Shown here one piece after another: positions 1 through 6,267 of a stretch of DNA of 7,418 nucleotides. This stretch comes from an uncultured Eubacteriales bacterium (lineage in GTDB: Bacteria; Bacillota; Clostridia; Peptostreptococcales; Anaerovoracaceae): the NCBI GenBank assembly GCA_902793875.1, contig CADBFL010000199.1, positions 1 to 7,418 on the forward strand, written 5' to 3'. The number at the start of each line of letters is the position of its first letter. Positions within the stretch are counted from its first letter, which is position 1. Under the pieces are notes generated by a model. The model did no database searches. It was not told the origin of the DNA and was given only the letters and a program-made list of their open reading frames with translations. A program made the translations under genes and the position numbers.

Positions 1-1130
1 GTCAGCAAGGGCGTCATGCTCAGCCACAGGAACCTGTGCTCAGACGTGCTGATCGCGCAGTCGTACCTCGAGGTGGTCCCGGACGACGTGTTCTTCAGCG
101 TTCTTCCGATCCATCATACATACGAGTGCACCTGCACCATGATCGAAGGGATCTTCATGGGAGCTTCGATGGCGTTCTGCAGGGGGCTGAAGTATATCAC
201 GAAAGACATGCAGATGGTGCACCCGACATTCCTGCTCGCGGTGCCTCTGATCTACGAGAAGTTCTACAACACCATACAGAAGACGCTGAAAAAGCAGGGC
301 CAGGACAGGCTGGTGAATACTCTCTTCGCCGTGAACCACTACACGAGCAAGGTCGGTCTCAACGTCGCGAAGCCTATCGCCAAAAAGATCATGGCCCAGT
401 TCGGCGGCAATATCGACATGTTCATCGCGGGCGGCGCGAGAGTGGACCCGAAGGTGCTCGCCTTCTTCCGCAGCATGGGCATACCGTGCCTGCAGGGCTA
501 CGGCCTGACGGAGACCTCGCCTATGGTCGCGCTGAACCCTGACCAGTGGAGATACATGAGAAACGAATCCGCCGGCAAGATATTCCAGTTCACCGAGTGC
601 AAGATCGTCGACAGGGACGAGGACGGAAACGGCGAGATCTGCTTCCGCGGGCCGCAGGTCATGATGGGGAGGCGACAGCGGCGTGCATGGAGGACGGATG
701 GTTCCACACCGGCGACGTCGGATATGTCGACGAGGACAATTACGTATACATCACGGGACGCAGGAAGAACGTCATCATCGCCGCTAACGGCAAGAACGTA
801 TTCCCCGAGGAGCTCGAGGAGAAGATCGCCAGGAGCCCGTACATCGAAGAATGCATGGTATGGGCCGTAGAAGACAAGGATGACAGTCTGGACAGGGGCA
901 TCTACGTCACGCTGAGACCTGACATGGAAAATGTAAAGGATGCCCTGGGCGACAGGGCGGGCGACGAAGGCGCCGTGAGAGCCCTCGTCAGCAGCGAGAT
1001 AGACAAGCTGAACGCTCACTGGCCTGACTGGAAGAGAGTGAAGCACATAGTCATAAAGAAGAGCGAATTCAACAAGACGACCGGCATGAAGATAAGAAGG
1101 TTCGTCGAGGATAACAAGCTCGCCGACTGA
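1..1130 (+). CDS. Long-chain acyl-CoA synthetase / AMP-binding ligase (5' partial, frameshifted)
   Basis: Adenylate-forming enzyme that activates a carboxylic acid, probably a fatty acid, with ATP and CoA. The window opens inside the P-loop motif (SKGVMLSHRN), so roughly the first third of the protein is missing. Frame 1 runs from base 1 through the adenylation motif GYGLTETSP (496-522) to the residues VMMG at 658-669. Similarity then continues only in frame 3, starting EATAACMEDGW (669-701), with the conserved GWFHTGD (696-716), the GRRKN hinge and the A10 catalytic Lys in TTGMKIRR (codon 1089-1091). The stop is TGA at 1128-1130. Family members usually read about GYYKNxEAT at the junction, so 13 or 16 nt appear to be missing. 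Unless this is a sequence error, the product would be truncated before the C-terminal domain. The family assignment is strong (FadD-like). The substrate is inferred; an acyl-ACP synthetase is an alternative. The racemase start lies 20 nt downstream, which suggests co-transcription. Confidence 0.88.
661..674 (+). other. Frameshift / small deletion in the acyl-CoA synthetase gene
   Basis: The conserved protein switches here from frame 1 to frame 3. Upstream, frame 1 reads GEICFRGPQVMMG. Downstream, frame 3 reads EATAACMEDGWFHTGD. The residues that usually join these blocks in the family (tyrosines, a lysine and an asparagine) are absent. Reading on in frame 1 gives an arginine-rich, non-homologous tail that stops at 870. 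A single inserted or lost base cannot explain both the shift and the missing residues, so a loss of 13 or 16 nt fits best. Whether it is real or an assembly artefact cannot be told from this sequence. Confidence 0.8.
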
Positions 1131-1150
1131 TACAGAAAAGGCGGATCAGG

Positions 1151-2251
1151 ATGAATAAAAGACCACTGCTGATACTTGATCATGACGCGCTGCGCTTCAA
1201 CATGAGCACAGTCGTCGGATGGTGCCGCGAAGCCGGCATCGATGTCGCGGGAGTCATCAAGGCGACGACCGGCATGGCGTCCGTTGCGCTCGATTACGAA
1301 AGATGCGGCGCGAAATGGATCGCCTCATCGAGACTCGAGCAGCTCGCGAGGGCAAAAAAAGCCGGCGTGAAACTCCCTCTCCTCATGATAAGGATACCGA
1401 TGATCTCGGAGCTCGACGAGCTTGTGAGGATATGCGAATACAGCCTCGAGAGCGGGCAGGACACGCTGTACTCGCTCGATAAGGCGGCAGAGAAGGCGGG
1501 CGTGACTCACAATGTCATACTCATGGCCGACCTCGGGGACCTCAGAGAGGGGCTCATAGAAAAGACCGAACTGATCGATCTGGCAAAATACGTCGAGGAC
1601 AGTCTTCACAGTCTGCACCTCGCCGGCATAGGCACGAACCTCGGATGCGTGGGTTCCGTGATACCGACTGAAGAGAAGATGCTGATGCTCTCGGACTGGG
1701 CGGAGGCCGTCGAGGAGGCGGTCGGAAGGCCTCTCGAGGTGGTATCGGGAGGAGCGACGTCGAGCCTGATGCCGCTTTTCGACAAGGTGATGCCGCCTAA
1801 GGTCAACATGCTGAGGATAGGCGCCATCGTATACTGCGGACCGAACGAGGATCTTCGCAGCTGCTACGGCAGAACGGAGGCCGATGAGCTCAGAGGAGAC
1901 GTGTTCACGCTCGAAGCTGAGGTCGTGGAGGTCAACACCAAGCCGACCCATCCTATAGGGGAACTCGGAGTCAACGCTTTCGGCGAAAAGGCGACATACG
2001 TTGACAGAGGCGACAGAAAGCGCGCGATACTCGCTATAGGAAGAGCCGATTACGGAGACATCGGGGACATACTGCCGCAGCTCGAGGGCGCAGAGGTCAC
2101 CATGGCCTCGGGAGATCACACCATACTCGACATCGAGGACTGCAAAGAGGACATAAAGGTCGGCGACACGGTAAGGTTCGCGCTGAAGTATTCGGCCATA
2201 CTCAGGCTCACGGCAAGTGAGAATGTAACGATAGAAGAGAAGAACATATAA
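1151..2251 (+). CDS. Alanine/ornithine racemase family PLP-dependent enzyme (Orr/YhfX-like)
   Basis: A 366-residue fold-type III PLP protein that probably racemises an amino acid in the cytoplasm. The N-terminal alanine-racemase barrel is clear. The expected PLP Schiff-base lysine is K37 in GVIKATTG. It is followed by SSRLEQ (59-64), LLMIRIPMISE (77-87), HNVILMADLGDLREG (120-134), AGIGTNLGCVGS (158-169), the phosphate-binding-type segment VVSGGATSSL (197-206) and LRIGAIVYCG (221-230). The C-terminal beta domain includes KPTHPIGELG (264-273), RAILAIGRAD (291-300) and GDHTILDIED (321-330). This set matches the Orr-type family, which includes clostridial ornithine racemase, better than cell-wall alanine racemase. 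From memory, the family usually has D where this protein has the first S of SSRLEQ. The start is set by AAAAGG (1136-1141) 9 nt before the ATG. Substrate (Orn, Lys, Ala or other) is unknown; proximity to lysS is only a weak hint. greA follows after 15 nt. Confidence 0.85.
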   Translation: MNKRPLLILDHDALRFNMSTVVGWCREAGIDVAGVIKATTGMASVALDYERCGAKWIASSRLEQLARAKKAGVKLPLLMIRIPMISELDELVRICEYSLESGQDTLYSLDKAAEKAGVTHNVILMADLGDLREGLIEKTELIDLAKYVEDSLHSLHLAGIGTNLGCVGSVIPTEEKMLMLSDWAEAVEEAVGRPLEVVSGGATSSLMPLFDKVMPPKVNMLRIGAIVYCGPNEDLRSCYGRTEADELRGDVFTLEAEVVEVNTKPTHPIGELGVNAFGEKATYVDRGDRKRAILAIGRADYGDIGDILPQLEGAEVTMASGDHTILDIEDCKEDIKVGDTVRFALKYSAILRLTASENVTIEEKNI

Positions 2252-2266
2252 GAAAGGGATAAGGAA

Positions 2267-2746
2267 ATGGCAGCACTCAAATCCAACGAAATGACAAGAG
2301 AAGGTTATGACAACCTTAACGCGGAACTCGAGCATCTTATCACCGTGGTCCGCAAGGAGAACGCTGAAAGGCTCAAGGAGGCCATCTCGCTCGGAGACAT
2401 CAGCGAGAACGCGGAGTACGACGCGGCCAAGGACGCTCAGGCGGAGACCGAAGAAAGGATCTCGAACATAGAGGAGATCCTGCGCACGGCAGTGATCGTA
2501 GAGGAGACTGACGAGAGCGACGATTCCGTGCAGACAGGACGCACAGTCACTCTCAAGGATCTCGTATCAAAGGAAACAGTGACATACAAGATCGTGGGAA
2601 CCACGGAGGCTGACCCTCTGAACGGCAAGCTTTCGAACGCTTCGCTCGTGGGACAGCACCTTCTGGGACATCACGCAGGCGACAAGGTGGAGTTCCCTGT
2701 ACCGGACGGCATGGCCAGGTATCAGGTAGTGGAGGTCAAGAGATAA
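2267..2746 (+). CDS. greA: Transcription elongation factor GreA
   Basis: This 159-residue protein is the normal length for GreA, which enters the RNA polymerase secondary channel and stimulates cleavage of backtracked transcripts. The N-terminal coiled coil spans about residues 10-78. Its tip carries GDISENAEY (43-51), with the two acidic residues expected to position the catalytic metal at D44 and E47. The C-terminal FKBP-like domain follows, with TVTYKIVGTTEADP (about 104-117) and GDKVEFPVPDGMARYQVVEVK at the end. The usual SPxGxALLG segment is slightly divergent (ASLVGQHLLGH). AAAGGG at 2253-2258, 8 nt before the ATG, supports this start. The stop codon overlaps the lysS start (TAATG). A neighbouring greA-lysS arrangement is common in Bacillota, which supports both calls. 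Confidence 0.96.
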   Translation: MAALKSNEMTREGYDNLNAELEHLITVVRKENAERLKEAISLGDISENAEYDAAKDAQAETEERISNIEEILRTAVIVEETDESDDSVQTGRTVTLKDLVSKETVTYKIVGTTEADPLNGKLSNASLVGQHLLGHHAGDKVEFPVPDGMARYQVVEVKR

Positions 2747-2748
2747 TG
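2731..2748 (+). promoter_or_regulatory. lysS ribosome binding site within the greA 3' end; TAATG start/stop overlap
   Basis: GGAGG at 2731-2735 lies inside the last greA codons, 10 nt ahead of the lysS ATG (2746-2748). The ATG shares its A with the greA TAA stop (2744-2746). This geometry implies translational coupling of lysS to greA. It also leaves no room for a separate lysS promoter or a T-box leader immediately upstream. Confidence 0.75.
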
Positions 2749-4627
2749 GCAGAGAGCAGGCTGCATGAAAAGGACGAGGCCGAAGTCCGCGAACTCAGCG
2801 AAAAGGAGATAGGCGAGCAGAGGCAGGTCAAGAGAAAGAAACTCGAGGAGCTCAGGGAGATGGGCAGAGACCCTTATCTCGTTGAGACCTTTGATGTGAC
2901 AGCGCATTCGAAGGACATCAGGGACGACTTCGAGGCCATGGAGGATCAGGAAGTCAGGATCGCGGGCCGCATCATGGCGTTCCGCCGCATGGGCAAGGTC
3001 GCGTTCGTCGACCTCCAGGACAGGCAGGGCCGCATCCAGGTGTTCGTCGCCAGAGACAATATCGGGCAGGACGAATACAATATCTTCAAGACGTACGATA
3101 CTGCGGATATCATCGGAGTAACGGGCGAGGTCTTCAGGACCAAGACGGGAGAGATCAGCGTAAGAGCGCGCGAAGTGACGCTGCTGTGCAAGTCCCTCCA
3201 GGTGCTGCCGAACAAGTGGCACGGACTGAAGGACACCGACCTCAGATACCGCCAGAGATACGTCGACCTCATCATGAACGAGGATGTCAGGGACGTATTC
3301 AGAAAGAGAGCCAGGATCATCAGCACTATGAGGAGAGTGCTCGAGGACGATTACGAACTGATCGAGGTCGAGACTCCCGTGCTCGGAAACATTGCGGGCG
3401 GCGCTGCTGCAAGGCCGTTCCTCACGCATCACAACACCCTCGATCTCGACATGACCCTCAGGATCTCGCTGGAGCTTCACCTCAAGAGGCTCATCGTCGG
3501 CGGGCTCGACGGTGTCTATGAGATCGGCAAGGTGTTCAGGAACGAGGGAATGGACAAGAACCACAGCCCTGAGTTCACATCGATGGAGGCTTATAAGGCT
3601 TACGTCAACCTCGAGACGATGATGGACGCCTGTCATCAGATACGGCGGCAAGGAGTTCGATGTGACCCCGCCGTGGAACAAGATCGACATGACGGAGGCC
3701 GTCATCAGGGCTACGGGCATCCCTTTCGATAAGATCGACAGCGATGAAGAGGCCATAGAGGCGGCGAAGAAATACGGCATGGCATTCGAGAACGAGGCAG
3801 ACTGGTCGAGAGGCAAGATCATCGCCGAGATGTTCGAGGACTACTGCGAGGATATCCCGGGATTCCTGGACGGACCGTGCTTCGTATGCGGACATCCGCT
3901 CGAGGTGTCGCCGCTCGCCAAGAAGGATCCGAAGGACCCGCGCATCACCAGGAGATTCGAGGCGTACATCAACGGATGGGAGATCTCGAACGCGTTCTCC
4001 GAGCTGAACGACCCGATCGATCAGTACGAGAGGTTCGCCGAGCAGCAGAGACAGCTCGACCTGGGGATAGACGACGAGGCCCATCCTATGGATACCGACT
4101 TCGTAAACGCTCTTGAGGTCGGGATGCCGCCGACAGGAGGCATCGGCATCGGAGTCGACAGGCTCGTCATGCTGCTTACCGACAGCGCGACCATCAGAGA
4201 CGTCCAGCTCTTCCCGACAATGAAGCCGGAAGGCAAGGGCGGAATCGAGATAGATTTCAGCAAGGTCAAGATCGAGCCGCTCTTCGAAGAGGAAGTGGAT
4301 TTCGACACCTTCTCAAAGAGCGATTTCAGAGCCGTAAAGATCAAGGCGTGCGAAGAAGTCCCTAAGTCAGACAAGCTCCTGAAGTTCACTCTGAACGACG
4401 GAAGCGGCGAGGATCGCATCATCCTGAGCGGCATCAAGAAGTACTATGATCCGGCTGAACTCGTTGGAAAGACCGCGATAGCTATCGTGAACCTTCCTCC
4501 GAGAAAGATGATGGGCGAGTATTCAAACGGCATGCTGATCAGCGCGGTCAACGAATACGATGGAGATGAGATGCTCAATCTTCTGCTCGTCGACGACCGT
4601 ATCCCGGCAGGAGCCAAGCTGTACTGA
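2746..4627 (+). CDS. lysS: Lysyl-tRNA synthetase, class II, with C-terminal tRNA-binding domain (frameshifted)
   Basis: Charges tRNA-Lys with lysine. After a charged, probably helical N-terminus (about 1-40) comes the anticodon-binding OB domain (about 68-150, including MGKVAFVDLQDRQGRIQVF). It is followed by LRYRQRYVDLI (166-176), motif 1 ending in IEVETPVLGNIAGGAAARPF, and motif 2 with FRNEG (264-268) and the family segment HSPEFTSMEAYKAY. Frame 1 holds to about MMD (ends 3627). Homology resumes in frame 2 at IRYGGKEFDVTPPWNKI (from 3635) and runs through LEVSPLAKK, GWEISNAFSELNDPIDQ, DDEAHPMD and motif 3 GIGVDRLVML (about 4142-4174) to TGA at 4627. About 45-50 nt, some 20 residues after motif 2, appear lost. 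Repaired, the protein would be about 640 residues, against about 500 for ordinary bacterial LysRS. The excess is mostly a fused tRNA-binding domain. The gene is normally essential, so a sequence error or a second LysRS elsewhere should be considered. Confidence 0.93.
3626..3641 (+). other. Frameshift / internal deletion in lysS
   Basis: Upstream, frame 1 reads VNLETMMD and then departs from the family as ACHQIRRQG. Downstream, frame 2 reads IRYGGKEFDVTPPW. Compared with the Bacillus subtilis LysRS as I remember it, about 20 residues should lie between the equivalents of MMD and YGG; only 13 nt are present. That implies a loss of about 47 nt, a length that also accounts for the shift from frame 1 to frame 2. 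Reading through in frame 1 stops at 3732, which removes motif 3 and the fused domain. Confidence 0.82.
4295..4624 (+). other. C-terminal tRNA-binding (Trbp111/EMAP-II-type OB) domain of LysRS
   Basis: This part of lysS encodes an OB-fold domain like the C-terminus of bacterial MetRS, free-standing Trbp111 and EMAP-II. Recognisable blocks are FDTFSKSDFRAVKIKACEEV, SDKLLKFTLNDG, the ILSGIKKYY segment, AELVGKTAIAIVNLPPRKMMG, the SNGMLISA segment (SxGM is a hallmark) and the end LLLVDDRIPAGAKLY. The family binds tRNA non-specifically, and the MetRS version mediates dimerisation. Here it follows the LysRS core after a short linker (about 4241-4294) in an uninterrupted frame with motif 3. The enzyme would thus have one OB domain at each end of the catalytic core. 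The inferred role is increased tRNA affinity. Confidence 0.88.
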
Positions 4628-4660
4628 TACCCCAATTCCACTTTACTAATCCGGTAAGAC

Positions 4661-4704
4661 AAAATTTCCACAAGTCAACTAACAACAGACATGTGGAAAT
4701 TTTT
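4661..4704 (+). terminator. Possible terminator hairpin downstream of lysS
   Basis: The inverted copies at 4661-4672 and 4692-4703 could pair in RNA as a perfect 12-bp stem with a 19-nt loop, followed by a run of U (4700-4704, partly within the stem). The stem has only a short GC core (CCAC/GTGG) and the loop is large, so this would be a weak intrinsic terminator at best. The same sequence is explained at least as well as an operator. No other good terminator for lysS is visible before the ATPase gene. Confidence 0.3.
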
Positions 4705-4705
4705 A

Positions 4706-4734
4706 TTGATATCAGCTGAACAGATTGGTACAAT
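4706..4734 (+). promoter_or_regulatory. Predicted sigma-70/SigA-type promoter of the ATPase gene
   Basis: TTGATA (4706-4711) and TACAAT (4729-4734) are separated by exactly 17 nt, one mismatch each from the consensus TTGACA and TATAAT. The expected start site is around 4740-4742, which gives a leader of about 45 nt and places the third AAAATTTCCACAA box at the very start of the transcript. The ATPase gene therefore probably has its own promoter independent of lysS, and possibly also drives the next gene. Confidence 0.65.
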
Positions 4735-4785
4735 AAGAATGCATAAAATTTCCACAACTATTATTATCTAAGGGATAAAGAAAAA

Positions 4786-6228
4786 ATGGTAGGAAGAACA
4801 GCCGAAAAAGAATGGTTAAGGTCGTTGCTTCAGGAAGAAGAACCGCAGTTTGTTGCTGTCTTTGGGAGACGGCGCATTGGAAAAACATATCTAGTGAGAG
4901 AAAGCTTTGACCATACATTTACATTTCAGCATACCGGTATAAGTAACAACAATATCGAACCCGGAAAGAGAAAACAGACACAGCTTGATAAATTTGCCGA
5001 ATCTCTTAAAGAAGCTGGATGCAAATGCGAGAATAAACTGAGCTCATGGAACGAAGCGTTCAATGGGCTGAAGGAAGTAATAAAAAGATCTGATGAAAAG
5101 AAGAAGGTGATTTTTCTTGATGAGCTGTCATGGATGCATACAAAAGACAGCGATCTTATATCTGCCCTGGAAAGCTTTTGGAATGGTTGGGCAACAGCAA
5201 GAAAAGAAAAAGACATTATTATGGTGGTGTGTGCGTCAGCAACGTATTGGATGACAGATAATATAGTAAATGCAAAAGGCGGATTGCATAACAGACTGAC
5301 AGGACAGATACATCTAAAGCCGTTCACGCTTGCGGAATGCGAGGAGTATTTGCAATCGCGAAAGATTATCATGAACAGACATCAGATATTGCAGTGCTAT
5401 ATGATTCTTGGAGGAGTTCCCTATTACTGGAGTTTACTGAAAAAAGGAAAAAGTCTGCCGCAAAATGTAGATGAGATGTTCTTCAAAGATGGTGCTCCGT
5501 TGCGGAATGAATACGATAATCTGTATAAAGCGCTGTTCAATAAGCCTGATCAGTATATAAGAATCGTTGAAGCACTTAGTACAGCAAATAAAGGTATTAC
5601 ACGAGAGGAAATAATACAAAAGACGGGGATCGCCGGATCGGGAGATCTGACGAAAAAACTGAAGGAACTAGAAAACTGCGGATTTATCAGGAGGTATATC
5701 CCGTATGGGTATAAAACAAGGGAAAGCCTGTATCAGTTGATTGATAACTACACTTTGTTCTACTACAGATTTATTGCTGACAAAAGTTTTGATGAAAATT
5801 ACTGGAAGAATCAAATCAATTCACCGAAAATCAATGCATGGAGTGGGATAGCATTTGAGAGAGTATGCCTTGAACATATCCCTCAAATCAAAAAAGCTCT
5901 TGGAATCGCTGGTGTTTATTCCGAGGTAAATACCTGGAGCTGTATATCCGATAAGGATTTAGGCTTGTTTGGCTCTCAAATAGATTTACTCATAGCAAGA
6001 AGAGATCAGGTAATCAATTTGTGTGAAATGAAGTATTCCGAATCTGAGTACACCGCAGATGCCGCGTTTGATCGTGCCCAGAGAAGGAAAATATCCGATT
6101 TTATGAAGAAGACAAAATCAAAATTCTCCATACATTTAACACTCATTACAACGTACGGGATAGAAGAAAACGCGTATTCCGGAGAAATCCAGTCGATAAT
6201 CACTTCGGAGGATCTGTTTGAAAAATAG
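4786..6228 (+). CDS. ATPase_2/DUF234-type AAA/STAND ATPase with PD-(D/E)XK nuclease-like C-terminus
   Basis: A 480-residue P-loop ATPase of the prokaryotic/archaeal ATPase_2 (PF01637) plus DUF234 (PF03008) type. It opens with the family-typical VGRTAEKEWL, then Walker A GRRRIGKT (27-34), Walker B KVIFLDEL (107-114, D112/E113), a sensor-like CASATYWM (149-156) and GGVPYYW (209-215). A winged-helix region follows (about 254-305, with GITREEIIQKTG and LKELENCGFIRRY). The DUF234 region has YQLIDNYTLFYYRFI (316-330), AFERVCLEHI (356-365, E358), GSQIDLLI (396-403, D400) and LCEMK (412-416, E414 and K416). The D...ExK spacing fits a PD-(D/E)XK nuclease fold. Function is not established for this family; DNA processing, defence or mobile-element roles are possible. 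No signal peptide or membrane segment is apparent. AAGGGA (4770-4775) lies 10 nt before the ATG. Hand-counted lines give about 40% GC, well below the upstream operon, which suggests transfer. It is a complete gene. Confidence 0.88.
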   Translation: MVGRTAEKEWLRSLLQEEEPQFVAVFGRRRIGKTYLVRESFDHTFTFQHTGISNNNIEPGKRKQTQLDKFAESLKEAGCKCENKLSSWNEAFNGLKEVIKRSDEKKKVIFLDELSWMHTKDSDLISALESFWNGWATARKEKDIIMVVCASATYWMTDNIVNAKGGLHNRLTGQIHLKPFTLAECEEYLQSRKIIMNRHQILQCYMILGGVPYYWSLLKKGKSLPQNVDEMFFKDGAPLRNEYDNLYKALFNKPDQYIRIVEALSTANKGITREEIIQKTGIAGSGDLTKKLKELENCGFIRRYIPYGYKTRESLYQLIDNYTLFYYRFIADKSFDENYWKNQINSPKINAWSGIAFERVCLEHIPQIKKALGIAGVYSEVNTWSCISDKDLGLFGSQIDLLIARRDQVINLCEMKYSESEYTADAAFDRAQRRKISDFMKKTKSKFSIHLTLITTYGIEENAYSGEIQSIITSEDLFEK

Positions 6229-6267
6229 ACAAATCACAGTTGTTAAGTTAAGAGGGATGGCGCAAAA

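Larger units (their letters stand above)
4661..4757. repeat. Three copies of a 12-13 bp box, AAAATTTCCACA(A), in direct and inverted orientation
   Basis: Copy 1 is AAAATTTCCACAA at 4661-4673. Copy 2 is its perfect 12-bp reverse complement TGTGGAAATTTT at 4692-4703. Copy 3 is an exact 13-nt match to copy 1 at 4745-4757. Copy 2 ends two bases before the predicted -35 and copy 3 starts about 10 bases after the -10, so copies 2 and 3 bracket the promoter and copy 1 sits further upstream. All lie between lysS and the ATPase gene; no copy was seen downstream of the ATPase gene or elsewhere in the window. The arrangement suggests binding sites for a regulator, perhaps autoregulatory. The function is inferred. 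Confidence 0.8.

Noticed and set aside
1325..2335. Long minus-strand open frame opposite the racemase and greA start (336 codons)
   Set aside because: Shadow of two confidently identified + strand genes; the product resembles nothing I know and it has no plausible promoter or ribosome site.
2722..3822. Long open frame on the minus strand opposite lysS (366 codons)
   Set aside because: It mirrors the codon periodicity of lysS, whose conserved motifs cover the same bases on the + strand. The translation has no recognisable domain.
4661..4757. DnaA boxes or an origin, or terminal inverted repeats of a mobile element
   Set aside because: The box TTTCCACA lacks the TTATNCACA spacing of DnaA boxes and dnaA/dnaN are not nearby. 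No matching copy is found on the far side of the ATPase gene, so there is no pair of element ends.
4661..4757. CRISPR array
   Set aside because: Only three short boxes in mixed orientation with unequal spacing (about 18 and 41 nt), plus a promoter between them; no cas genes in the window.
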